DNA from: Alphaproteobacteria bacterium
GTDB lineage: Bacteria; Myxococcota_A; UBA796; CAJQPC01
Direction of reading: 5' to 3'
DNA: 64,000 bases
Assembly: GCA_020632795.1 (NCBI GenBank)
Contig: JACKEV010000014.1
Location: 62,001-126,000, forward strand
Part shown: in pieces, positions 16,663 to 24,017 of the stretch
Position numbering within the stretch: position 1 is the stretch's first letter
Layout of the letters: each line of letters opens with the position of its first letter
Notes under the pieces: model-generated
Databases searched by the model: none
The model's input: the letters and a program-made list of their open reading frames with translations, nothing else
Told to the model about the DNA's origin: nothing
Made by a program: the position numbers and the translations under genes

Positions 16663-17598
16663 ATGAGCAACACCGACCAGCTTCGCCGACTGAACCCCTT
16701 TGAGGGGCTGTGTCTCACGGCCCGCGACCTGCTCGACGAGCAGGTCTATCACCGCGCCAACGTGAAGCGGCACAACCTCTACCTGCATGGCCACGGCATC
16801 GTCCAGGGCCTCCAGGTGGAGCTGGAGCAGCGCGGCGAGAAGTACTTCGCCATCATCCAGGCCGGCTTCGGCATCACCCGCCTGGGCCAGGGCGTGCTCC
16901 TGCCCGAGGCCGCCGGGGTCCCCCTGGAGGTCCCCAAGAAGGACGGCGAGTACATGCTCTGGCTGTTCCACGTCGAGGCCCTCGACGACGGCCACGAGCG
17001 CCCGGTCTTCGACTCCAGCGAGACCCAGGCCGCCCGCGTCCGCGAGTTCTGCGCCCCGCGCCTGCACGTCGCCGACGAGGATCACGCCGACGCCGTGGCC
17101 CTCTGCCGCATCAACGTGCGCCTGGGCCGCATGGTCCAGGTCCTGCTGCCGGTGCCCCGCGCCGGCCGCCAGTCCCGCGCCGCCGAGTCCTACCTCAAGC
17201 CGCGGGTGGTCGAGTTCATCCGCCTCTCCAAGAAGGTGATGCAGAACCTGTTCCGCACCGCGCTGGTCCAGGAGCTGGACCTCACCGTGCTGAACTACTC
17301 CTCGGCGCTCATCTCCTCGGAGTTCCTGCTGATCGAGGAGGGCACCACCGACCGCGTGCTCTACCGCACCGCCGGCAGCCTCATCAACTACGCCCACGAG
17401 TACTACAACGCCCTGCCCCGCACCACAGACCGGGTGGCCAAGTTCACCCAGTTCGTGCGACGAGTGCACGCCGAGCTGCCCGGCTCCGACCAGTCCGACG
17501 AGGTCTGGCTGCGCTGGTTCGACAAGTTCGAGCGCCTCCTTCAGCCCCTCCAGAAGATCAGCGACGAGCTGGAGCGCACGGTCGAAGCCCAGCGCTGA
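16663..17598 (+). CDS. eCIS-associated baseplate/tail protein with EQxYHxxxxxRHNLYLHG motif
   Basis: This 311-residue protein begins with RRLNPFEGLCLTARDLLDEQ, then QVYHRANVKRHNLYLHGHGI, the N-terminal pattern found in uncharacterised proteins that follow gpI-like genes in many eCIS clusters. Residues 40-170 look like a beta-rich domain. The C-terminal 140 residues are helical (LKPRVVEFIRLSKKVMQNLF and following). The helix-rich C-terminus and position suggest a baseplate-associated adaptor, comparable in place to TssK-like or fibre-holding proteins, but I cannot name a proven function. It is 43 bases from gpI and 26 bases from the ubiquitin-like/RING-like gene. Confidence 0.7.
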   Translation: MSNTDQLRRLNPFEGLCLTARDLLDEQVYHRANVKRHNLYLHGHGIVQGLQVELEQRGEKYFAIIQAGFGITRLGQGVLLPEAAGVPLEVPKKDGEYMLWLFHVEALDDGHERPVFDSSETQAARVREFCAPRLHVADEDHADAVALCRINVRLGRMVQVLLPVPRAGRQSRAAESYLKPRVVEFIRLSKKVMQNLFRTALVQELDLTVLNYSSALISSEFLLIEEGTTDRVLYRTAGSLINYAHEYYNALPRTTDRVAKFTQFVRRVHAELPGSDQSDEVWLRWFDKFERLLQPLQKISDELERTVEAQR

Positions 17599-17624
17599 GC
17601 CCCGTCGTCAGGTAGACTCTCCCC

Positions 17625-18530
17625 GTGGAGCCGCAAGCCCAGGCCCAGACGTGCCAACTGCGGGTGCAGGTCGTCGACGTGCGCGCCCAGACCCTGGACC
17701 TGATCCTGCCCACCTACCTGCCCGCCCGGGACCTGACGCAGCGCGTCGCCCGGGACGCCGGCCTCGACGCCTTCTGGCCCGACGGCCGGCGCCGCCTGTA
17801 CTGGCTGCGGGCCCGCGGCCGCCTGATGGCCGACGACGAGCGCCTGATGGACCTCGGCGTGGTGCCCCACGAGCTGATCCACCTGCTGCCCGAGCCCCCG
17901 CCGGGCTCCGGCGTGGTCGAGCAGCCCCCCGACTTCCCGGAGAACCGGGGCTACGCCGGCAAGGGCACCCTGGCCCTGCTGGGGGCGCTGGTCATGGTCA
18001 TCGCCTGGTCGGCGGGCTGGGGCGTCTCGCTGATGGGCCAGCGCACCACCCTCTCGGTGATGATGCCCGGCCTGGGCCTGGGCCTGTTGACCTGCTCGGT
18101 CGCCCGGCACATGTTCGGCGGCGAGGGCGGTCGGCCCCGGGTGGCCGGGGTGGGCCTGATCCTCGTCCTGCTGCTGGTCGTGCTGGCCTTCCTGCCCCCC
18201 GTGGTCGCGGGGGAGGACCCCCGGCAGGTGTACTACGAGGCCGTCCCCGGGCTCATCACCGCCATGGCCGGCGTGCTGATGGCCTGGCTGGCCTGGTGGG
18301 GCGCGGTCGAGCCGCTGCCCGAGAAGCGCGAGCAGCCCGTGGAGCAGGAGACCGCCGCCATCGCGATGGTGCCGTGCGGCATCTGCGGCCAGGACGCCGC
18401 CCCCGACGTGCGCATGGAGTGCCCCTACACCTGCGGCAAGCACTTCCACACCGGCTGCTACTCGGCCCACACCGCGGTGAACAAGGGCGACGGCACCGCC
18501 TGCGTCGTCTGTGGAGCCCGCGTCGCGTGA
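17625..18530 (+). CDS. Membrane protein with N-terminal ubiquitin-like domain and C-terminal RING-like zinc finger
   Basis: Residues 9-95 look like a YukD/EsaB-type ubiquitin-like fold: LRVQVVDVRAQTLDLILPTY, an amphipathic helix, then LYWLRARGRLMADDERLMDL and ELIHLLPEPP, matching 'xLxxxGrxLxxdxxLxxxgvxdgxxlxL'. Four hydrophobic segments follow at about residues 113-136, 141-160, 171-193 and 205-228. The tail has C251, C254, C266, C270, H273, H275, C278, C293 and C296, a spacing close to RING-H2, with CGKHFHTGC in the middle. The GTG start lies 26 bases after the last eCIS gene and the stop overlaps the RlpA gene. Bacterial YukD-like and RING-like domains are known, but their combination in one membrane protein beside an eCIS is striking. 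Its role is unknown. Confidence 0.7.
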   Translation: MEPQAQAQTCQLRVQVVDVRAQTLDLILPTYLPARDLTQRVARDAGLDAFWPDGRRRLYWLRARGRLMADDERLMDLGVVPHELIHLLPEPPPGSGVVEQPPDFPENRGYAGKGTLALLGALVMVIAWSAGWGVSLMGQRTTLSVMMPGLGLGLLTCSVARHMFGGEGGRPRVAGVGLILVLLLVVLAFLPPVVAGEDPRQVYYEAVPGLITAMAGVLMAWLAWWGAVEPLPEKREQPVEQETAAIAMVPCGICGQDAAPDVRMECPYTCGKHFHTGCYSAHTAVNKGDGTACVVCGARVA

Positions 18531-18892
18531 TCTTCTCCGCGTGGCTTCTCCTCTCCCTGGCCTGCGCCCCCAAGGTGGTGGAGCACGGCAAGGCGTCCTG
18601 GTACGGCCCGGGCTTCCGGGGCAACCCCACCGCGTCGGGCGAGCCCTTCCGCCCCGGCCTGCGCCGCACCGCCGCCCACAAGACCCTGCCCTTTGGCACG
18701 GTGGTCAAGGTCACCCGCACCGACACCGGCAGGTCCGTGCGCGTGGTGATCAACGACCGGGGGCCCTACACCCCGGGCCGCGTCATCGACCTCTCCAAGA
18801 AGGCCGCCCGCCGGATCGACATGATCGACGACGGGGTCGCGCCCGTCGAGGTCAAGGTGGTCGGGTGCCGCCGACGGTACGACGGCTGTTGA
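18527..18892 (+). CDS. rlpA: RlpA-like septal/peptidoglycan lytic lipoprotein
   Basis: This 121-residue protein begins with a short signal peptide and lipobox (SLLLSLAC-type, cysteine about residue 13). The mature part is a single double-psi beta-barrel: GKASWYGPGFRGNPTASGE, RTAAHKTLPFGTVVKVTR, then VVINDRGPYTPGRVIDLSKKAA. These contain the glycan-cleaving Asp of NDRGP and the conserved H of AAHKTLPFGT. RlpA family members cleave naked glycan strands at the septum or act as membrane-bound cell-wall enzymes. No SPOR domain is present. It overlaps the preceding gene as GTGA, so it is part of the eCIS-linked operon and could open the wall for particle assembly or release. The link is inferred. 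Confidence 0.9.
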   Translation: MIFSAWLLLSLACAPKVVEHGKASWYGPGFRGNPTASGEPFRPGLRRTAAHKTLPFGTVVKVTRTDTGRSVRVVINDRGPYTPGRVIDLSKKAARRIDMIDDGVAPVEVKVVGCRRRYDGC

Positions 18893-18980
18893 GCGAGGAT
18901 CCGCCATGAACCTGTCTTCTCACTCCCTGCCCCGAGGCGCCTGAATAAACGCGGGGCCCGCGGCGTTGTAGAATCCAGCC

Positions 18981-19598
18981 ATGCGACGCCGAACCTTCAT
19001 CACCGCCCTCGGGGTGCTCCTGATGCCGCTCCCGGCCCTCGCTGGAGAGCGCGAAGAGGCCGAGCTGGAGCGCCTCGTCGAGGATCTGCAGCGCTTCTCC
19101 GAGCGCCAGGTCTGGACCGGCGTCGAGCGCCGCTACGAGCAGATCCTCGGCCTCGGCGACGTCCAGGTCCCCCGCGAGGTCCACCTGACCGCCGCCCACG
19201 CCGCCCGCGCCCGGGGCGACATCGCGGCCACCCTGGACCGCCTGGAGCGCGCCAACCGGGTGGAGCGGGACGACGAGGTCGACGCCTGGATCCTGGAGAT
19301 CAACGAGCAGTACGGCCGCGTCACCCTCCTGACCGTGCCCCCCCGCGGCATCGACATGCGCGCCGAGGTCATGCCCTTCGAGCCCGACAAGCGCAAGGTC
19401 GTCGAGCTGGCCGTGCGCGAGCTGGAGGAGGAGGGCGTGTTCATCGGCATGCTGCCCGCCGGCCGGTACCAGATGGGCGGCCGGGAGTTCGAGGTCATCC
19501 CCGGGGTGGGCACCACCGTCGAGCTGTCCGCCAAGGAGCTGCGCGCCGAGAAGAAGCGCCAGCGCGACGACGACGAAGATGTCGGCGGCGGCGAGTGA
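18981..19598 (+). CDS. Secreted/periplasmic helical protein of unknown function
   Basis: This 205-residue protein has a clear Sec or Tat-like leader (MRRRTFITALGVLLMPLPALA with cleavage after ALA). Residues 25-110 form helix pairs resembling tetratricopeptide-like repeats (ELERLVEDLQRFSERQVWTG, then RYEQILGLGDVQV and AAHAARARGDIAATLDRLER). A beta-rich section follows (YGRVTLLTVPPRGIDMRAEV and GVFIGMLPAGRYQMGGREFE), resembling PEGA-type carbohydrate- or surface-linked domains. The C-terminus is charged (KRQRDDDEDVGGGE). I do not recognise a named family. It starts a cluster leading to the nucleotidyltransferases. Confidence 0.55.
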   Translation: MRRRTFITALGVLLMPLPALAGEREEAELERLVEDLQRFSERQVWTGVERRYEQILGLGDVQVPREVHLTAAHAARARGDIAATLDRLERANRVERDDEVDAWILEINEQYGRVTLLTVPPRGIDMRAEVMPFEPDKRKVVELAVRELEEEGVFIGMLPAGRYQMGGREFEVIPGVGTTVELSAKELRAEKKRQRDDDEDVGGGE

Positions 19599-19620
19599 GC
19601 GAGCGCGCTACGTCAGACCG

Positions 19621-20553
19621 ATGGACTCCCCTGGGACGCTGATCTTCGAGACCGTACACGGCAGCCGTGCCTACGGCACCGACGGGCCGGGCTCTGACCT
19701 CGACCTCAAGGGCGTGCTGGTGGGCCCGGCCGACTGGTACCACGGCTTCCAGGAGTCCCCCGAGCAGATCGAGCTGCACGCCGACCACGTGCGCTACGAG
19801 CTGCGCAAGTTCATGCGCCTCGCGGCGGGGGCGAACCCCACCCTGCTCGAGCTGCTGTGGACCGACCCCTCCGACCACCGCGTGGTCACCCCCGCGGGCC
19901 AGCGCCTGCTCGACGCGCGGGAAGCGTTCCTCTCCGCCCGGGTCAAGGACAGCTTCGGCGGCTACGCCATCGCCCAGCTCAAGCGCATCCGCACCCACCG
20001 CCGCTGGCTGCTCCACCCCCCCGAGGGCGAGCCCCAGCGCGAAGCCTATGGCCTGCCCCCGGTCCGGGCGATCACCAAGGACCAGCAGGGCGCGGCCGAG
20101 GCCATGCTGGAGCGCGGCACCCTGAGCCGCGACGACATCCCCCCGAACTTCCTGGAGCTGCTGTCCCAGGAGCGCCGCTACCGGGCCGCCCGCCGGGAGT
20201 GGCAGCAGTACCGCACCTGGGTCCAGCACCGCAACCCCGCCCGCGCCGAGCTGGAGGCCCGCTTCGGCTACGACACCAAGCACGCCCTGCACCTGGTGCG
20301 GCTCCTGCGCATGGGCGCGGAGATCCTGGAGACGGGCCGGCTCCAGGTGCGCCGCCCCGACGCCGAGGAGCTGCTGGCGATCAAGCGCGGGGCGTGGACC
20401 TACGACCAGCTCATGGCCCACGCCGATGCCCTGGAGGCGCGCGTCGCCCAGGCCGCGGAGGCGTCCACTCTGCCCCCCAACCCGGATCTCGACCGCCTGA
20501 ACCGGCTCTGCGTCGAGATCGTCGAAGAGGTCCTGCATGGGCGTCGTCCCTGA
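19621..20553 (+). CDS. RlaP-family nucleotidyltransferase, copy 1
   Basis: This 310-residue protein is a member of the DNA polymerase beta-like nucleotidyltransferases of the RlaP family (RNA-repair associated). The catalytic motif is visible as ETVHGSRAYGTDGPGSDLDL followed by KG, i.e. GSxAYG followed by SDxDxKG, with two metal-binding Asp. The rest is helical with KDSFGGYAIAQLKRIRTHRR at about 115-140 and an H-x-H like KHALHLVRLLRMGAEIL element near 220. The ATG at 19621 fits the conserved start; an upstream ATG at 19579 is also in frame. It overlaps the second copy by 17 bases. RlaP-like enzymes are inferred to modify RNA ends, but substrates here are unknown. Confidence 0.85.
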   Translation: MDSPGTLIFETVHGSRAYGTDGPGSDLDLKGVLVGPADWYHGFQESPEQIELHADHVRYELRKFMRLAAGANPTLLELLWTDPSDHRVVTPAGQRLLDAREAFLSARVKDSFGGYAIAQLKRIRTHRRWLLHPPEGEPQREAYGLPPVRAITKDQQGAAEAMLERGTLSRDDIPPNFLELLSQERRYRAARREWQQYRTWVQHRNPARAELEARFGYDTKHALHLVRLLRMGAEILETGRLQVRRPDAEELLAIKRGAWTYDQLMAHADALEARVAQAAEASTLPPNPDLDRLNRLCVEIVEEVLHGRRP

Positions 20554-21313
20554 TCTGGATCGCGGCCGGCGGTTTCTGGCTGCGCACCCCCCGCCGGGCC
20601 GCGTGCTGCTGCTCGCGGTCACCGGCAGCCACAACTACGGCTTCTCCTCCCCGGACAGCGACCTGGACCTCAAGGGCATCCACGTCGCGCCCACCGAGCG
20701 CCTGCTGGGCCTGGGCCGCCCCGCCGAGGCCCACGACCGCCTGGAGGTCTTCGACGGCCAGGAGTGCGACCTGACCACAAACGAGGTCGGCCGCGCCATG
20801 TCCTTGATGTTGAAGGGCAACGGCAACATGCTGGAGCGCATCTTCTCGCCCTTCCAGCTCGTGGACACCCCCGAGATCCCCGCGATGCGGGTGCTGGCGC
20901 AGGGCTCGCTGTCCCAGGCCTGCTTCGGCCACTACGCCGGCTACTTCCAGGGCATGCAGCGGGAGCACACCCGGGCCACCCCCCGGGCCAAGAGCCTGCT
21001 CTACACCTACCGGGTGGCCCTGACCGGCGTCCACCTGCTGCGCACCGGCGAGGTCGAGGCCCACCTGCCCACCCTGGCCGAGCGCTACGGCCTGGCCGAG
21101 GTGGAGGAGCTGATCGCCATCAAGGCCGAGGGCGCCGAGAAGCAGGCCCTCACCCCCGCCGAGGACGAGCGGTTCCGGGCGGCCTGGCCCCGGCTGGAGC
21201 AGATGCTCCGGGACGCCAAGGAGGGGAGCCCCCTGCCCGAGCGCCCCCAGAACCGCGACGCGGTGGAGCGCTGGCTCATCGACCTGCGGCGGCACGAGCT
21301 GCTGGGCGCTTGA
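20537..21313 (+). CDS. RlaP-family nucleotidyltransferase, copy 2
   Basis: A second, diverged copy of 258 residues. It keeps the catalytic motif TGSHNYGFSSPDSDLDLKGI and a helical domain with KGNGNMLERIFSPFQLVDTP and FGHYAGYFQGMQREHTRAT. The copies differ considerably, so they may act on different RNAs or form a heterodimer. It overlaps the upstream copy by 17 bases and its stop overlaps the TTG start of the helicase as TTGA, a strong sign of translational coupling. The neighbouring DEAH helicase is consistent with RNA metabolism. Confidence 0.87.
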   Translation: MGVVPDLDRGRRFLAAHPPPGRVLLLAVTGSHNYGFSSPDSDLDLKGIHVAPTERLLGLGRPAEAHDRLEVFDGQECDLTTNEVGRAMSLMLKGNGNMLERIFSPFQLVDTPEIPAMRVLAQGSLSQACFGHYAGYFQGMQREHTRATPRAKSLLYTYRVALTGVHLLRTGEVEAHLPTLAERYGLAEVEELIAIKAEGAEKQALTPAEDERFRAAWPRLEQMLRDAKEGSPLPERPQNRDAVERWLIDLRRHELLGA

Positions 21314-23637
21314 TCGACGCGCTGCCCATCGAGCCGCTGCGGGGGGCAGCGCTCGACGCCGTGGCCCGGGGGCCCCTGGTCCTGAGCGCCCCGACCGGCT
21401 CCGGCAAGTCCACCCAGGTGCCCCGCTGGCTGCGCGCGCGGGGGCGGGTCCTGGTGGTGGAGCCCCGCCGGGTGGCCTGCCGGGCCCTGGCCGCCCGGGT
21501 CGCCGAGCTGGACGGGGTCGAGCTGGGGGATGCGGTGGGCTACGTCGTCCGCGACGAGCGCCGCGCCCGCGGCGACAGCGCCCTGGTCTTCGTCACGCCG
21601 GGCATCGCCCTGCGCATGCTGCGGTCCGACGGGCTGGCCGGCTGGGACGTGCTGGTGCTCGACGAGTTCCACGAGCGCGGCATGGACCTCGACCTGCTGC
21701 TGGCGATGGCCAAGCAGGCCGGGCGGCCCCGGCTGGTGGTCATGTCCGCCACCCTGGAGGGGGACCGCGTCGCCGCGCACCTGGGCGGGCCGCACCTGCA
21801 GGGGGAGGGCCGGCAGCACCCGGTGGACGTGCGCTACCGCCCCGGTCGGGCCAGTGTGCCCGACGCGCGCGGCCTGGAGGACCGGGTGCGCGCCGCCCTG
21901 GCCGAGGCCGAGGGGGACCCCGGCGACGTGCTCGTGTTCCTGCCCGGCAAGGGGGAGATCGCGTCCGTGAGGTCGGCGCTGTCGGGCTTTCGGGAGATCG
22001 AGCTGCTGGAGCTGCACGGCGGCCTGAGCCTCGCCGAGCAGTCCCGGGTGTTCCGCCCCGGGGCGGCCCGGCGGGTCATCCTGTCCACCAACGTCGCGGA
22101 GACCTCCCTGACCCTGCCGCGCATCGGGGTGGTCCTCGACGCGGGGCTGGTGCGCCGGACCCGCTACCACGGCGGGCGGGGGGTGCTGACCCTGCTGCCC
22201 ATCGCCCAGGACAGCGCCGACCAGCGCGCCGGGCGGGCGGGGCGGCTGGGCCCGGGGGTGTGCTACCGGCTGTGGCGCGAGGACGTGCGCCTGGACCCGG
22301 TGACCCCGCCCGAGCTGCACCGCGAGGCGCTCACGCCGCTGGTGCTCGCGGCGGCGGCCTGCGACGCGCGGGTCGAGGCGCTGCCCTTCCTGGATCCGCC
22401 GCGCGCCTACGCGGTGGACGACGCCCGCGCCCAGCTCCAGGCCCTGGGCGGGCTGGACGACGCCGGCCGCCTCACCCCCCGCGGGGAGCGCCTGTTCGCC
22501 CTGCCCCTCGACGCCCACCTCGGCCGGCTGCTGGTGGAGGCCGAGGCTCGCGGCCTGCTGGACCTCGCCGTGCCTCTGTGCGCGGGCTTGAGCCTCTCCC
22601 GCCCCCTGTTCGGCCCGCGGCCGGAGGACCCGGAGCTGGACTTGAGGGAGGAGGGCTGCGACGCGGTGGCGCTGATCCGGGCGGTCACCGAGGGCAAGGC
22701 GGGCCCCCACCGGCTCAACCCGGCGGCGTTGGACGAGGCCCGCTCCCTCGCTGAGCGCTTCGGCGCGCTGTTCGGGGCCACGCCGGGGGGCGGGTCTGTG
22801 CGGGGTCGCCGCGAGGCGCTGGCGATGTGCCTGCTGGCGGCCTGGCCGGACTGCGCGCACGTCGCCCGGCGGCGGCGCCGGCATGTGGCCTGGAGCAACG
22901 GGGGCACGGAGCTGGAGCTGGGGCGGCAGAGCGCCGTGGACGCCGAGAAGTCCGATGCGCTGCTGCTCCTGGACAGCCGCGCGGTGGGGAAGAGCCGGCT
23001 GGACAAGCGTCTGGTCATCACCGCGGGCATGCCCGTGCCCCTGCGCTGGCTGGTGGCGGCGGGGCTGGGGCGGCCGCGGCTGGGGGACATCCTCTACAAG
23101 CGCGGTGCGCTGCGCTCGGTGATGGAGACGGTCTACGCGGGCAAGGTCATCGCGTCCCGGGAGGAGGCCCCGCGGGGGGCGCACCTGCGGGAGGCCGCGC
23201 GGGATCTGATCCTGCGGGGGAGCCTGTTCAGGTCTGTGTCGGATGAGGCCCGGGACCGCCACGAGGCCGCGAGCCTCGCCGCGCGGCTGGATGGCCAGGA
23301 GCCGCCCCCGCCGTTCGCCGACTGGCTGCTCCAGCGGCTGGCGGACCTGGGTCTGGAGGAGGCCGAGGACCTGGACCTGCTCTCCCCGGAGGACGTGCTG
23401 CCCGAGGCCCTGCCGCCGTATGTGCGGGATCGCCTGGATCGGGCCTTCCCCCGGGACCTCTCCATCGGTGACGCCATCTACCGGATCCGCTACGACGTCG
23501 CCGCCCGCGAGGCCATCCTGGAGCAGGTCAGCGGCCTGCGCAAGACCCCGCCGCCGCAGGCGCTCTGGCCGCTTTTGCCGGGGTGGCGGTTGGTTTGGGA
23601 ATGGAAGGGGCGGCGGCGGGTGTTGCGGGAGCGGTGA
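21310..23637 (+). CDS. hrpB: ATP-dependent helicase HrpB (DEAH-box)
   Basis: This 775-residue protein starts at TTG overlapping the previous stop. Motifs in order are Walker A APTGSGKSTQ at about residues 27-36, DEFHER for DEAH motif II, SATLEG for motif III, then NVAETSLTLPRIGVVLDAG and QRAGRAGRLGPG (motif VI). The helicase core is followed by a ratchet/WH region and a C-terminal HrpB-specific domain (RLNPAALDEARSLAERFGAL, RPRLGDILYKRGALRSV). HrpB proteins are usually 800-840 residues, so this is slightly short. HrpB is a DExH RNA helicase-like ATPase found widely in Proteobacteria; function is not settled. The GC content is extreme here. An open frame extends upstream to 20764, but it lies over copy 2 and has no domain match. 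Confidence 0.93.
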   Translation: MIDALPIEPLRGAALDAVARGPLVLSAPTGSGKSTQVPRWLRARGRVLVVEPRRVACRALAARVAELDGVELGDAVGYVVRDERRARGDSALVFVTPGIALRMLRSDGLAGWDVLVLDEFHERGMDLDLLLAMAKQAGRPRLVVMSATLEGDRVAAHLGGPHLQGEGRQHPVDVRYRPGRASVPDARGLEDRVRAALAEAEGDPGDVLVFLPGKGEIASVRSALSGFREIELLELHGGLSLAEQSRVFRPGAARRVILSTNVAETSLTLPRIGVVLDAGLVRRTRYHGGRGVLTLLPIAQDSADQRAGRAGRLGPGVCYRLWREDVRLDPVTPPELHREALTPLVLAAAACDARVEALPFLDPPRAYAVDDARAQLQALGGLDDAGRLTPRGERLFALPLDAHLGRLLVEAEARGLLDLAVPLCAGLSLSRPLFGPRPEDPELDLREEGCDAVALIRAVTEGKAGPHRLNPAALDEARSLAERFGALFGATPGGGSVRGRREALAMCLLAAWPDCAHVARRRRRHVAWSNGGTELELGRQSAVDAEKSDALLLLDSRAVGKSRLDKRLVITAGMPVPLRWLVAAGLGRPRLGDILYKRGALRSVMETVYAGKVIASREEAPRGAHLREAARDLILRGSLFRSVSDEARDRHEAASLAARLDGQEPPPPFADWLLQRLADLGLEEAEDLDLLSPEDVLPEALPPYVRDRLDRAFPRDLSIGDAIYRIRYDVAAREAILEQVSGLRKTPPPQALWPLLPGWRLVWEWKGRRRVLRER

Positions 23638-24017
23638 AGCGATGCCACCATCGGGGGTGACGTCCCTGGTCATCCGATCCGGGGCCTGTGGGCTTCAGAC
23701 ATACAGCTCCTCTCTTCGCCTGCGGCATGTTCTGCACCGATGACTGGTGTGGCGAGAAGTAGTGTATTATTTACCTGTTTACGGGTGAACCATGATCCTC
23801 CTGACCGCCCTACTTCCTCTGCCCCGAGCTGCCCGACTACGTGGTCGCCTGTGAAGAGGACGCGGACTGCGTAGATCTTCAGGGCGCTGGACGCGCCCCC
23901 TTCACGCCAAGGAGTACACCTTCCTCCAAGCCTTCAGCGAGTCTGGAGCTGGTGTGGAGCACCGGACGAGCCATTTCCGGGGATCCTGGGCGCTCGAAGC
24001 CCCTCCAACTCCGACGC
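23638..24017. other. 380-base gap with a promoter-like site and a decayed gene
   Basis: No intact gene is seen between the helicase stop and the end of the minus-strand transporter gene. GC is clearly lower near 23740-23800. A TATTAT at 23765-23770 looks like a good -10 box, with a weak -35-like ATGACT at 23740. It stands upstream of the short broken coding region described in the next entry. No tRNA, hairpin terminator or insertion sequence was recognised. Confidence 0.5.
23792..23985 (+). pseudogene. Remnant of a small cysteine-containing secreted protein, frameshifted
   Basis: ATG 23792 begins a signal-like MILLTALL. After a frame change the next frame reads CPELPDYVVACEEDADCVDL, and after another change HAKEYTFLQAFSESGAGVEH. 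Each piece looks like ordinary protein, with coding-like codon use, while each frame on its own stops or turns into nonsense. This is what one expects from a decayed or mis-sequenced small lipoprotein gene. The call depends on eye inspection only. Confidence 0.3.

Noticed and set aside
1..18892. Prophage or pyocin instead of eCIS
   Set aside because: No capsid, terminase, integrase, holin or portal genes are visible, while two sheath-tube pairs, DUF4255, DUF6760 and the long J-like protein are typical of eCIS.
18930..18970. Terminator between rlpA and the next gene
   Set aside because: The visible inverted repeat AACGC...GCGTT has only 5 clean pairs and no T run.
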